NCBI GenBank assembly: GCA_043497085.1
Contig: JBIEKI010000003.1
Source of the DNA: Thalassobacillus sp043497085
Lineage (GTDB): Bacteria; Bacillota; Bacilli; Bacillales; Halobacillaceae
Strand: one strand, 5' to 3'
Length of the DNA: 64,000 nucleotides
A program made the translations under genes and the position numbers. Positions 25,996 through 34,847 of this stretch are shown in pieces. The notes below the pieces were generated by a model. It did not search any database. It saw only the letters and a program-made list of their open reading frames with translations, and was not told where the DNA came from. Position 1 is the first letter of the stretch. Every line of letters begins with the position of its first letter.

Positions 25996-27669
25996 CTAAG
26001 CCATCACAGGTTCAGTCGGTTCGACGGCTTCCTTCAAGAGTTGCTCTAATTCTTTGGTATAAGCTTTTTTCTGGGTGTCGTTCCAGTTCAGTTCATTGGC
26101 CATATAAGCAATTACAGCATCTTTATGCTCATGCACCCATTCAATAGCAAAGAAGAGCGCCCCTGTACGGCGGACAAAAAAGTCAACTGGTCGATAGGCA
26201 AGTTCGTATTCCAGCGCGTATTGTAGCATAGCGAAGACGATTTGGTCGATACCTGCTTTCTCAGCGGCTTCTTTTCCATTTTTATAATAATCAAAGACGA
26301 TTTCTATATTGGAGCCATATAAATCTGCAAGTTCTCTTGCATCGTCTTCCAGTAGTCCGAGACTGACCCCTTGCTTTGTTTTTTCTCCTAAGAATTTTTC
26401 AAAACCTTTTGAACCTCCGACTTCTCCGCCTGAAATCGGCATATGCTTCGTTTCAGAATCAGAATAGCGGATACCTTCTTCTTCCATCAGCATATCACGT
26501 ACCTGATCGATAACGTTTTGTGCCATTTTCCGATAGCCCGTAAGTTTTCCTCCAGCCATAGAAATCAAGCCTGAATCAGATATAAAAATTTCATCCTTAC
26601 GTGATATTTCAGAAGGATCCTTACCTTCTTCATGAATCAGTGGACGTAAACCGGCCCAGCTGGATTCAACGTCCTCCACTGTAATATTGACTGTCGGGAA
26701 CATATAGTTGATCGACTCGATCAAGTAGGTTCGGTCTTTTTCAGTCATGGTTGGGTGAGCAATGTCACCCTCATAGTCCGTGTCAGTCGTACCTACATAG
26801 GTCTTACCATCACGCGGGATAGCAAATACCATCCGTCCATCTGGTGTATCATAGTAAATCGCCTGTTTCAGCGGAAAGCGCTCTCCATCAAAAACAAGGT
26901 GCACCCCCTTCGTTAAATGCAGGGTTTTCCCTTTTTTCGATCCATCAATTTCACGCAGTTGATCCACCCAAGGGCCGCCTGCATTAATTATTTTTTTGGC
27001 ATGAATGTTATAGTGTGTTCCGTCTGTTTGATCCTCGACAACAGCACCATCGATTTTTCCTTCATCATTATATATAAAATCGACCACTTTAGCGTAATTG
27101 GAAGCCAGCGCCCCATGTTCAACAGCTTTTTTCATGACTTCCAATGTCAACCTGGCGTCATCTGTTTTATATTCGACGTAAAATCCGGCCCCTTTCAAAT
27201 TTTCCCGTTTGATCAACGGCTCACGTTCAATCGCTTCCTCCGGGGAAAACATCGTCCGGCGTTCTTTCTTTTTCACCCCGGCAAGATAATCATAAACTCG
27301 AAGACCCAGACTGGTGGAGAAGGGACCGAAATTTCCACCTTTATGGAAAGGCAGCATCATCCATTCAGGAGTAGTCACATGGGGACCATTTTCATAAACA
27401 ATCTCACGTTCCTTACCGACTTCTGCTACCATTTTCACTTCAAACTGCTTTAAATATCGAAGGCCGCCATGCACCAATTTTGTTGATCTGCTTGAAGTGC
27501 CGGCAGCGAAATCCTGCATTTCCACTACCGCTGTTTTCATTCCGCGGGAGGCGGCATCAAGTGCGATACCAGAACCGGTAATGCCACCACCGATGATTAA
27601 AACATCCATTCGTTCTTCAGTCATAGCTGATAGTGTTTCTGCGCGTTTATAACTTGAAAATTGACTCAT
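25996..27669 (-). CDS. glpD: Aerobic glycerol-3-phosphate dehydrogenase GlpD
   Basis: This 557 aa FAD enzyme sits at the membrane, oxidising G3P to DHAP and passing electrons to menaquinone. The N-terminal FAD motif is VLIIGGGITGSGIALDAASRG. HGGLRYLKQFEVKMVAE, IPRDGKTYVGTTDTDY and the C-terminal ELAYRPVDFFVRRTGALFF are typical of GlpD. AGAAGGAGAG precedes ATG 27669. A GlpP-type antiterminator hairpin lies in its leader. It follows glpK as in B. subtilis. Confidence 0.96.
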   Translation of the reverse strand: MSQFSSYKRAETLSAMTEERMDVLIIGGGITGSGIALDAASRGMKTAVVEMQDFAAGTSSRSTKLVHGGLRYLKQFEVKMVAEVGKEREIVYENGPHVTTPEWMMLPFHKGGNFGPFSTSLGLRVYDYLAGVKKKERRTMFSPEEAIEREPLIKRENLKGAGFYVEYKTDDARLTLEVMKKAVEHGALASNYAKVVDFIYNDEGKIDGAVVEDQTDGTHYNIHAKKIINAGGPWVDQLREIDGSKKGKTLHLTKGVHLVFDGERFPLKQAIYYDTPDGRMVFAIPRDGKTYVGTTDTDYEGDIAHPTMTEKDRTYLIESINYMFPTVNITVEDVESSWAGLRPLIHEEGKDPSEISRKDEIFISDSGLISMAGGKLTGYRKMAQNVIDQVRDMLMEEEGIRYSDSETKHMPISGGEVGGSKGFEKFLGEKTKQGVSLGLLEDDARELADLYGSNIEIVFDYYKNGKEAAEKAGIDQIVFAMLQYALEYELAYRPVDFFVRRTGALFFAIEWVHEHKDAVIAYMANELNWNDTQKKAYTKELEQLLKEAVEPTEPVMA

Positions 27670-27775
27670 TTTACAACTCTCCTTCTGACGATACTATATG
27701 ATCCGGCCGGAATCCTCCTGTACTTCATTTACCCATAAACCCGCTAATTCATGTATTACTATTGAGCAGAATAAA

Positions 27776-27833
27776 TAAAAAAAGAGACCACGAACATACT
27801 TTATAGATAGTTCTATAAAGCAGCGTGGTCTCT
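27776..27833 (-). promoter_or_regulatory. Glycerol-responsive antiterminator/terminator in the glpD leader
   Basis: On the minus strand AGAGACCACG (27833-27824) pairs with CGTGGTCTCT (27792-27783), with an inner stem (CTTTATAG/CTATAAAG, 27799-27820), directly followed by T7. In B. subtilis the glpD leader carries such a terminator, which GlpP bound to G3P disables. The AGAGACCACG arm matches my memory of that target. It lies between glpK and glpD, 114 bp from the glpD start. Confidence 0.85.
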
Positions 27834-27908
27834 CCGTTTCTCCAAACCGAATCTTATTAACTTCTTCATTCATTATAGCAGCAGAACAGCATTGATTCAA
27901 CTAAGAAC

Positions 27909-29402
27909 TTAAGGTTTAAATATACGAGCGGCTTCGACCGCTTTTTGCCACCCTCCGTACAACGCAGTGCTTTTCGCTTCTTCCATCTTTGTTTCGAAAA
28001 CTTTATCCATTTCCCATTGTGAAGCAATTTCCTCTTTGTTATCCCAGAAACCGATTGCTAGTCCAGCCAGATATGCAGCACCTAATGCAGTAGTTTCATT
28101 GACTTTCGGACGTTCTACCGGTACCTGAAGCATATCACTTTGAAACTGCATGAGAAAATCGTTTTTAACAGCGCCGCCATCGACCCGCAGTTTTTTCAAT
28201 TCTATTCCTGAATCTTCTACCATTGCATCTGCGACGTCTTTTGTCTGATAGGCGAGAGACTCAAGCGTTGCGCGGACGAAGTGCTCTTTTGATGTTCCTC
28301 TCGTCAATCCAAATACAGCGCCTCGGGCCTCACTGTCCCAATAAGGGGTCCCCAGCCCGACAAAGGCCGGCACCACATAAACACCTTCAGTGGAAGCTAC
28401 CTTTTTCGCCAAAACCTCACTTTGAGGTGAGCTATCAATCATTCTCAGCCCATCCCTCAACCATTGGATTGCTGACCCGGAAACGAAAATACTTCCTTCC
28501 AGCGCATATTCAACCTTGCCGTCGACTCCCCATGCTAAAGTTGTCAGTAAACCATGTTCTGAAACAACTGGTTCTTCACCGGTATTCATCAATAAGAAAC
28601 CACCGGTACCATACGTATTTTTGCCCATCCCTTTTTCAAAACAAGCTTGACCGAATAACGCCGCCTGCTGATCTCCTGCTATACCTGCAATCGGAACTTG
28701 TTCACCATAAAAGTGGTAATCTACCGTATGGCCATAAATTTCTGATGAAGGTTTCACTTCAGGAAGCATACTTTTCGGTACTTTTAGAATATCTAACAGC
28801 TCTTCGTCCCACTTCAAATCATAAATATTATACATTAATGTGCGGGAAGCATTGGAATAGTCTGTGACATGTTCTTTTCCACCGGAGAGCTTATAGACAA
28901 GCCAGGAATCAATTGTGCCAAACAGCAATTCCCCTTTGTCAGCTTTCTCCCTCGCACCATCTACGTTATCTAATATCCATTTTACTTTCGTTCCTGAAAA
29001 ATAAGGATCAAGTAACAGCCCGGTTTTGTTGCGGAATGTGTCTTGAAGACCTTGCTCACGAAGTTCATTGCATATTTGCTGGGTTTGACGGGATTGCCAG
29101 ACGATTGCCTTATAAATCGGACGGCCGGTGTTTTTATCCCAAATCACTGTCGTTTCACGCTGATTGGTGATCCCAATTCCTGCGATTTGATTTGCTTCGA
29201 CTTCGGCTTTTCTTAACACATCAGCAATACAGGCGAGTGTCGATGTCCAAATCTCATTTGCGTCATGTTCGACCCATCCTGGTTTCGGAAAGTATTGTTG
29301 GAATTCTTTTTGGGCGGTCTCCACGACGCCGCCATCATGATTGAACAAAATCGCTCTGGAACTGGTTGTCCCTTGATCAAGGGATAAAATGAAAGTTTCC
29401 AT
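27909..29402 (-). CDS. glpK: Glycerol kinase GlpK
   Basis: This 497 aa FGGY kinase phosphorylates glycerol. It begins ETFILSLDQGTTSSRAILF, with the ATP/phosphate motif DQGTTSSR. GIAGDQQAALFGQ and FVGLGTPYWDSEARGAVFGL are conserved. The His of YHFYGEQVPIAG corresponds to the histidine phosphorylated by HPr in Gram-positive GlpK, so PTS control is likely. ATG 29402 follows AAGGGAGG; the frame remains open to 29558 only because it enters the repeat. No glpF precedes it, and repeat copy C abuts its RBS region. Confidence 0.96.
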   Translation of the reverse strand: METFILSLDQGTTSSRAILFNHDGGVVETAQKEFQQYFPKPGWVEHDANEIWTSTLACIADVLRKAEVEANQIAGIGITNQRETTVIWDKNTGRPIYKAIVWQSRQTQQICNELREQGLQDTFRNKTGLLLDPYFSGTKVKWILDNVDGAREKADKGELLFGTIDSWLVYKLSGGKEHVTDYSNASRTLMYNIYDLKWDEELLDILKVPKSMLPEVKPSSEIYGHTVDYHFYGEQVPIAGIAGDQQAALFGQACFEKGMGKNTYGTGGFLLMNTGEEPVVSEHGLLTTLAWGVDGKVEYALEGSIFVSGSAIQWLRDGLRMIDSSPQSEVLAKKVASTEGVYVVPAFVGLGTPYWDSEARGAVFGLTRGTSKEHFVRATLESLAYQTKDVADAMVEDSGIELKKLRVDGGAVKNDFLMQFQSDMLQVPVERPKVNETTALGAAYLAGLAIGFWDNKEEIASQWEMDKVFETKMEEAKSTALYGGWQKAVEAARIFKP

Positions 29403-29423
29403 CGAAAATTCCTCCCTTATTAT

Positions 29424-30172
29424 TAAGACTGTCATTAATCTCAGTGTTTCTTTTACAATTAAGCTCCCGTTTGCTGAAGACTCAGTTTTAAGGTAGTTGG
29501 GTCCGTTACCATGAGAGGAACGGGATGTTCCGGGAAACAACTCGCTTTCCAGCTTCATCGTCTAGACACTCGCGACATAAGCAGTCCATCAACGGGAAGA
29601 AAGAGCCCTTCCCTTTTGCTGTTCTGCTTATGCTTGTCGTGTCTCCCAAGGCGATTACGCATTCATTTCTTCCCTGCGGGGGACCTGGCAAACTTCCTCG
29701 GGGCTGCGCCCTGCGGGATCTCGCCTAGCCCCTTCTCCCGCGGGAGTCTCGCCGTTTCCCTTCCCATCCAGCCAGTTTTGTAATAAACGGACCTACCTTA
29801 TTTATAGCTGAAATCTTCATCTCGAGCCGTTTATAAAGGGTCCAAAGGTCTTCTTTCAAAATTATCATAGGGCGGTTTACACAAGTATGGTTTCGAGGAC
29901 TTCCTATAGCAAGGTCCGGTGGGGAACGGCGAGACTCCTCGAAAATGCTACGCATTTCCTTCGTGCGTGGGTTAAGTCAGGATGAAAATGACAGGTGAGA
30001 CCCCGGAAGACGAAGTCTGAGGAGGCTCAGCGTATGCCCGCGGAAAGGGAGTCGTTCCCCACCGAACCCTTATTCAGACAAACATCTCGAAATCAAGTCT
30101 TCGACTTTTCGGCCGTTTAATTTAATAGGCCGTTTATGAAAAATCCACAGCAACTTTTAACGGAGTCTTTAT
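29424..30172. repeat. Dispersed composite repeat, copy C (with nested insertion)
   Basis: Order is L flank (29424-29500), minus-oriented core (29532-29760), spacer (29761-29920), plus-oriented core (29921-30060), R flank (30061-30172). The minus core is enlarged by about 120 bp containing a palindrome (29566-29584 against 29624-29642, sharing CATAAGCAG/CTGCTTATG). The plus core has an extra hairpin near 29938-29966 as in copy B. The spacer is clearly similar to that of copy E (both contain CCAGCCAGTTTTGTAATAAA). The repeat fills the entire 804 bp between glpP and glpK. Confidence 0.82.
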
Positions 30173-30206
30173 AGTGAAAACCAAGGAGATAGCAAAAAGC
30201 AGCGAT

Positions 30207-30749
30207 TCAGAAATCCCATAAATCGCTGCGTGAAGTAGATATAGCTGTCGCTCCAGCTTCAATAGCCTGATCGACTTCCTGATGATTTCGTATCAACCCG
30301 CCAGCAATGATGGGAATTCCTACTGCTTCTTTAATTGCCGTTATTTGCTCGGGCAGTATACCGGGAAGAAGCTCGACATAATCAGGCTTCGTTTTCCGGA
30401 GAAGTTTCAGATTATGATCGATAGCGTGGCTGTCAATCAGGAACATTCGCTGGATAGCTGTCATTTTATATTTTTTAGCCTGTTGGATGACACTGGCCCG
30501 CGTGGAGATGACACCGTCCGGCTTAACCTCCTGGCCAAGGAACTCCATGCCGTATTCATCTGTTTTAAGTCCCTGAATCAGGTCCGCGTGTACAAACACT
30601 TTCTTTTCTGTTTTTTTACTGTAACGGACCAGGCTTTTCAACAGAGCAATCCGAGTATCTAATAAGACGATGTATTTTGTGTCGCTTTCCAGCAGTTTTT
30701 CGAAGTCTTTCATATTTTTGACTGCCGGAAGTATTCTCTGTTCAATCAA
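30207..30749 (-). CDS. glpP: Glycerol-3-phosphate responsive antiterminator GlpP
   Basis: This 180 aa RNA-binding antiterminator is activated by G3P; it binds the leader hairpin of glpD (and of glpFK in B. subtilis). It begins LIEQRILPAVKNMKDFEKLL. GlpP motifs are FVHADLIQGLKTDEYG, ISTRASVIQQAKK, DYVELLPGILPEQI, and IIAGGLIRNHQEVDQAIEAG of the TIM-like fold. TTG 30749 is preferred because AAGGGG stands 8 nt upstream; the longer frame runs through the acyltransferase gene. It overlaps that gene by 8 nt and so joins the hprK operon, unlike the separate glpP of B. subtilis. Confidence 0.92.
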   Translation of the reverse strand: MIEQRILPAVKNMKDFEKLLESDTKYIVLLDTRIALLKSLVRYSKKTEKKVFVHADLIQGLKTDEYGMEFLGQEVKPDGVISTRASVIQQAKKYKMTAIQRMFLIDSHAIDHNLKLLRKTKPDYVELLPGILPEQITAIKEAVGIPIIAGGLIRNHQEVDQAIEAGATAISTSRSDLWDF

Positions 30750-31290
30750 ACTTCTGGCCCCTTTCTTCCATGAAAAACTCGTCATTCTGCATACGCGCTT
30801 GCAGCTCTTTTTCGGTGTAAATGACCTGCATAGGGTTTCCCCCCACAAAACAGCCGGCTGGTACATCCCTGTGTACCAGTGTACCTGCTGAAACAATAGC
30901 GCCATCGCCAATTTCAACACCTGGGAGTATGGTAGAATTAGCACCTATCATCACTTCATCACCGATACGGACATCGCCCAGACGATATTCTTTGATTAAA
31001 TATTCATGAGCAAGAATCGTTGTATTGTAGCCTATGATGCTGTTTTTTCCGACAGAAACTCTCTCCGGAAACATGACATCAAGCATTACCATTAGCGCGA
31101 AAGCCGTGTGCTCTCCTACTTCCATACGTAAGAAAGTGCGGTAAAGCCAGTTTTTCATTCCAAGAAAAGGGGTATATCTGGCTATTTGGATGACAAGGAA
31201 ATTTTTCGCGACCTTCCAAAATGGTACGGTTTTAAAGATTTGCCACAGCGAATTGGCGTTGTTTACGCGGTAGCGTTCGGTCTTGCGCAT
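30742..31290 (-). CDS. yvoF: Hexapeptide-repeat acyltransferase (YvoF-like)
   Basis: This 182 aa left-handed beta-helix acyltransferase has hexapeptide repeats in the C-terminal half (for example VRIGDEVMIGANSTILPGVE, IGDGAIVSAGTLV). Conserved HRDVPAGCFVGGNPMQVI closes the domain, as in LacA/CysE-like O-acetyltransferases. The acceptor is unknown. It sits directly after ppaX as in B. subtilis (hprK-lgt-yvoD-ppaX-yvoF). Its stop overlaps the glpP start. Confidence 0.88.
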   Translation of the reverse strand: MRKTERYRVNNANSLWQIFKTVPFWKVAKNFLVIQIARYTPFLGMKNWLYRTFLRMEVGEHTAFALMVMLDVMFPERVSVGKNSIIGYNTTILAHEYLIKEYRLGDVRIGDEVMIGANSTILPGVEIGDGAIVSAGTLVHRDVPAGCFVGGNPMQVIYTEKELQARMQNDEFFMEERGQKFD

Positions 31291-31294
31291 GGGA

Positions 31295-31933
31295 TCATCC
31301 CCCTAAGATTTCAATTAGCTCACGCATTTCAGCTAACATATAATCCGGTTCCAATTCTTCAAGTACTTCTTTTCCTTTGATCGTCCACGCAACCCCTGCT
31401 GTTTTCGTGCCTGCATTTTGTCCAGCCAGAATATCATGGGTGTTGTCGCCTACCATCAAGGTCTCTGAAGCTGTCGATCCAAGGGCGTTCAATGCCTGGA
31501 TAATCGGTTCAGGATGAGGTTTCGCGTTAGTCACATCATCTAATGTAACGACTACAGGAAATATTTCCACCAACCCAGTCAGCTTAAGTCCCATTTCAAC
31601 AGTCTGACGCATTTTGGTGGTAACGATACCTAATTTGCAGCCCTTCTCCTTCAAGGTTTTCATCGTTTCAACGACCGTTGGGTATGCTTCCACTAATTCA
31701 TCATGATGCTTCATATTATGTTCGCGATAAGTGACGATCATTTCTTCCACACGGTTTTCATCGACTTGTGCCAGACTTTCCCTCAGCGGCGGACCGATGA
31801 AGTTCATAATTTCTTCCCGGGTATATACCCTGTCGCCATATTGTTCTGTCGTATGCAAAAATGATGCGATGATTAATTCATTCGTGTCAATCAGTGTCCC
31901 ATCCAAATCAAAGAGTATTGTATTTATGCTCAT
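31295..31933 (-). CDS. ppaX: Pyrophosphatase PpaX (HAD family)
   Basis: This 212 aa HAD-superfamily hydrolase removes the pyrophosphate formed when HprK/P dephosphorylates P-Ser-HPr. Motif I is FDLDGTLIDTNEL (nucleophile Asp about 9), motif II IVTTKM, motif III Lys in NAKPHPEP, and motif IV MVGDNTHDILAG. It overlaps yvoD by 26 nt. Its presence in the hprK operon supports the specific PpaX assignment over phosphoglycolate phosphatase. Confidence 0.93.
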   Translation of the reverse strand: MSINTILFDLDGTLIDTNELIIASFLHTTEQYGDRVYTREEIMNFIGPPLRESLAQVDENRVEEMIVTYREHNMKHHDELVEAYPTVVETMKTLKEKGCKLGIVTTKMRQTVEMGLKLTGLVEIFPVVVTLDDVTNAKPHPEPIIQALNALGSTASETLMVGDNTHDILAGQNAGTKTAGVAWTIKGKEVLEELEPDYMLAEMRELIEILGG

Positions 31934-32864
31934 GTATGTGTTCCTCTCTTTTCTGTTCTAACCTGTTCCATATGAATCCTATTGCAGCTGTCAAAAGAAT
32001 GGCGGTGATCAGGCGGAATGCGAGCAGCGGCCATACCGGGATACCTAATGGTATAAAGATCAAGGTATCTTCTACAACTGCATGGCAAGCCACAAGGAAG
32101 ATCATTGCCAGATACATATCTTTTTTTGAAACACCGTCTTCTTTCACAGCCTGTATCATCATTCCTGCCCCATAAGCTAATCCGATGGTCAGGCCAGCGA
32201 CCAATGTCATAGAGGTGTTACGTTCCATCCCTAGAAATTTGGTTGCTGGTGCTACCCATCCAGAAAAAATATCAAGCCAGCCTTTTTCTCTTAAATATTG
32301 CATAAAAACCATCAGCGGCAGGACGATAAGAACCAATTGCAAGATACCCATAGATGCTGTCTGCAGACCCTGCATGATGATTTCGGCCCAGCCCTCTGGA
32401 GCAGCTTGCTGTTGAGGCGCAAGCCCATAGTCGGCCAATTCCCCGCCGCCTTTCCAGACCAAGTTGATCACTGCGGCTGCTAAAAGCGCAAGAGTGATAC
32501 GGAAACCAATGACGAACCACCAGCTGACACCAACCCTGGATGCAACGGTAGATTCAATCAGCAAATTATGGGAGAAAGACATCATTACCGCAAGGATGAA
32601 CACTTCTTTTACAGTGAAATCAAATGAAATGATGGCTGCAATGCCGGCATATAAATTCAAAAAGTTACCTAACACAAGCGGGACAGCCGCTTCTCCTGAC
32701 AAACCCAGCCAAGCCATGAACGGAGCTATTTTTTCCATCGCCCATGGCAGCACAGGGGTGAACCGGAGGATGGTGACTATCAATGTCACAGGGAATATCA
32801 CTTTTCCTAACGTCCATGACACAGATAACCCTTGTTTTAAACCTCTCGTGATGATGCCTGTCAC
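31908..32864 (-). CDS. yvoD: Nucleoside-recognition (Gate) domain membrane protein YvoD
   Basis: This 318 aa polytopic membrane protein has two Gate/nucleoside-recognition-like halves (VPLVLGNFLNLYAGIAAI and the similar TMTLVAGLTIGLAYGAGMM region, quoted approximately). About eight TM segments are visible. A short His/Glu-rich C-terminal tail follows. The transported or sensed ligand is unknown. It lies between lgt and ppaX, the same position as B. subtilis yvoD. Confidence 0.85.
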   Translation of the reverse strand: MTGIITRGLKQGLSVSWTLGKVIFPVTLIVTILRFTPVLPWAMEKIAPFMAWLGLSGEAAVPLVLGNFLNLYAGIAAIISFDFTVKEVFILAVMMSFSHNLLIESTVASRVGVSWWFVIGFRITLALLAAAVINLVWKGGGELADYGLAPQQQAAPEGWAEIIMQGLQTASMGILQLVLIVLPLMVFMQYLREKGWLDIFSGWVAPATKFLGMERNTSMTLVAGLTIGLAYGAGMMIQAVKEDGVSKKDMYLAMIFLVACHAVVEDTLIFIPLGIPVWPLLAFRLITAILLTAAIGFIWNRLEQKREEHIHEHKYNTL

Positions 32865-32876
32865 TGTTCCTCCTCC

Positions 32877-33707
32877 TTACTTAGCTTTCTTTCCGTTATA
32901 ATGCTTATCTGCCATATTCGTTTTTCGGCGATAAATGATTGATGCAATGCTAACAACTACGAGTACGATGGAAATAGCCTGGGCTGTACGAATATCTCCC
33001 ACCAGGTATAGACTGTCTGTACGCAGTCCTTCCACGAAGAAACGTCCTACTGAATACCAGATCACATAGCTCAGGAATACTTCACCGCGAAGCGGATTAT
33101 AACGGCGTAACACGAGCAGCAATATGAACCCGAGTATATTCCAGGTGGATTCATATAAAAATGTCGGGTGATACATCGTCCCCCCGATACACATTTGATT
33201 CGTAATAAATTCAGGAAGGTATTGCATGAAGTTGGTATAAAAACTTTCTGATACCGGACCTCCATGGGCTTCCTGGTTCATAAAGTTCCCCCAGCGCCCA
33301 ATCGCTTGTCCAAGAATGATACTTGGAGCGGCAATATCCAGCAGCATCCATACCGATACTTTTTTCACACGGGCATACACGATTGCTGTAATCACAGAAC
33401 CGATCAAAGCCCCGTGAATGGCGATACCGCCTTCCCAAATTGCAAATATGTTCAATAATGAACTTCCCGCATAGCGTTCCCATTCAAAAATAACATAGTA
33501 GATTCTTGCAGAAATAATAGCAACCGGGATAGCGATGACGACTGCATCAATCATCAAATCCTTTTTTAATCCCAGCCGCTCCGTTTCCCGGACAGCCAGC
33601 CAGAGACCTAAATACGCACCAGCGGCAATAATGACGCCATACCAGTAGATAGATAAAGGTCCCAACTGTAAAAATACCCGGTCCAGGGCTTCAGCGCTAC
33701 ATGACAC
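32877..33707 (-). CDS. lgt: Prolipoprotein diacylglyceryl transferase Lgt
   Basis: This 276 aa membrane enzyme transfers diacylglycerol from phosphatidylglycerol to the lipobox Cys of prolipoproteins. It has seven hydrophobic segments. The signature GRWGNFMNQEAHGG lies near residues 135-148, and HPTFLYES near 185. The start is GTG 33707, 6 nt after AAGGAGGAG. It acts on lipoproteins such as AppA, NosL, NirK and the F510_1955-type protein of this window. It is the second gene of the hprK operon. Confidence 0.96.
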   Translation of the reverse strand: MSCSAEALDRVFLQLGPLSIYWYGVIIAAGAYLGLWLAVRETERLGLKKDLMIDAVVIAIPVAIISARIYYVIFEWERYAGSSLLNIFAIWEGGIAIHGALIGSVITAIVYARVKKVSVWMLLDIAAPSIILGQAIGRWGNFMNQEAHGGPVSESFYTNFMQYLPEFITNQMCIGGTMYHPTFLYESTWNILGFILLLVLRRYNPLRGEVFLSYVIWYSVGRFFVEGLRTDSLYLVGDIRTAQAISIVLVVVSIASIIYRRKTNMADKHYNGKKAK

Positions 33708-33722
33708 GTGAACTCCTCCTTA

Positions 33723-34655
33723 CTATTCCGTATGCTTATCGCGATCGATGACGTTTGTCAATCGCTGTGAAAATTCTTCTGCGGCATTAACTCCCATTCG
33801 CTTCAACCGGAAATTCATCGCTGCCACTTCGATGATGACAGCCAGGTTACGCCCCGGACGTACAGGAATTGTCGCTTTCGGTATTTCCACATCCATGATT
33901 TTCATTTTTTCTTCATCTAATCCTAACCGATCATATTGTTTCTTCGGATCCCATATCTCCAAATTCATCACCATGGAAATCCGTTTGTAGTTACGAACTG
34001 CCCCGGCCCCGAACAAAGTCATGACATTAATAATGCCGAGTCCGCGGATTTCTAACAGGTGTTCTATCAGAGGAGGACTGTTTCCAATCAATGTATCGAA
34101 GTCTTCCTGGCGAATTTCAACACTGTCGTCAGCCACAAGGCGATGCCCACGTTTTACCAGCTCAAGCGCAGTTTCACTTTTCCCTACACCACTTTGACCT
34201 GTAATCAGGACACCGATGCCATAAATATCGACAAGGACACCATGGATGGCTGTAAATGGTGCAAACTTCGTCTCAAGATAATTGGTCAGCCTGCTGATGA
34301 CTCTTGTCGTCTTATAAGGGGAACGCATTAATGGTACACCAGCTTCACGTGCTGATTCGATTAATTCAGGCGGGATGTCCATCCCCCTGGTGATCACTAT
34401 TCCTGGAGTTACATCGGTACACAGCTTTTCTGTACGGTCTTTACGCTCTTCTGTATTCAGTTCATTGAAATAGGATAACTCCGTTTTCCCCAGCAGCTGC
34501 AGCCGCTCCTTAGGATAAAATTTGAAATAACCGGTCATCTCGACTCCCGGTCTGGAGATATCACTCGTATGTATTTCACGATGGACGCCGTCCTCGCCCG
34601 TCACCAATTCTAGTTCGAATCTGTCTAATAGGTCCTGGGTGCGAACTTTCGACAT
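33723..34655 (-). CDS. hprK: HPr kinase/phosphorylase HprK
   Basis: This 310 aa bifunctional enzyme phosphorylates and dephosphorylates Ser46 of HPr and Crh, the sensor step of carbon catabolite repression. The N-terminal domain occupies about 1-125. The P-loop is GQSGVGKSETALELV (about 153), then VADDSVEIR, and the HprK signature EIRGLGIINVMTLFGAGAV. AGGAGG stands before ATG 34655. It is the first gene of the operon, divergent from splA. Confidence 0.97.
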   Translation of the reverse strand: MSKVRTQDLLDRFELELVTGEDGVHREIHTSDISRPGVEMTGYFKFYPKERLQLLGKTELSYFNELNTEERKDRTEKLCTDVTPGIVITRGMDIPPELIESAREAGVPLMRSPYKTTRVISRLTNYLETKFAPFTAIHGVLVDIYGIGVLITGQSGVGKSETALELVKRGHRLVADDSVEIRQEDFDTLIGNSPPLIEHLLEIRGLGIINVMTLFGAGAVRNYKRISMVMNLEIWDPKKQYDRLGLDEEKMKIMDVEIPKATIPVRPGRNLAVIIEVAAMNFRLKRMGVNAAEEFSQRLTNVIDRDKHTE

Positions 34656-34799
34656 ATCGTAGCCTCCTCTTATATCATCTCAATCACTGTACCTTATTGT
34701 AGCATTTTTTCCAAATAACTTGGACAAAAACAGGTTATTAAAGATTGCGTAATATTTTACCATGAGTAATCGTTCATAATCGATGTCCTTGGAGGGATA

Positions 34800-34847
34800 A
34801 TGAAAAAAAGACAGAAAAGGCTGGTGCATTTTAATGGAACTTTATAA
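34800..34847 (+). CDS. Putative 15-codon leader ORF overlapping splA
   Basis: ATG 34800 follows GGAGGG (34791-34796) by 3 nt and encodes MKKRQKRLVHFNGTL, ending at TAA 34845-34847. It overlaps the first 14 nt of splA in another frame. splA itself has only a poorly spaced AAAAGG upstream, so translation of this basic peptide may couple to splA. The ORF is very short and could be fortuitous; the short RBS spacing also argues for caution. Confidence 0.3.
   Translation: MKKRQKRLVHFNGTL

Noticed and set aside
29403..29558. N-terminal extension of glpK
   Set aside because: The 52 extra codons are read from the repeat L flank. GlpK proteins begin at the ETFILSLDQG segment, and a good RBS stands before ATG 29402.
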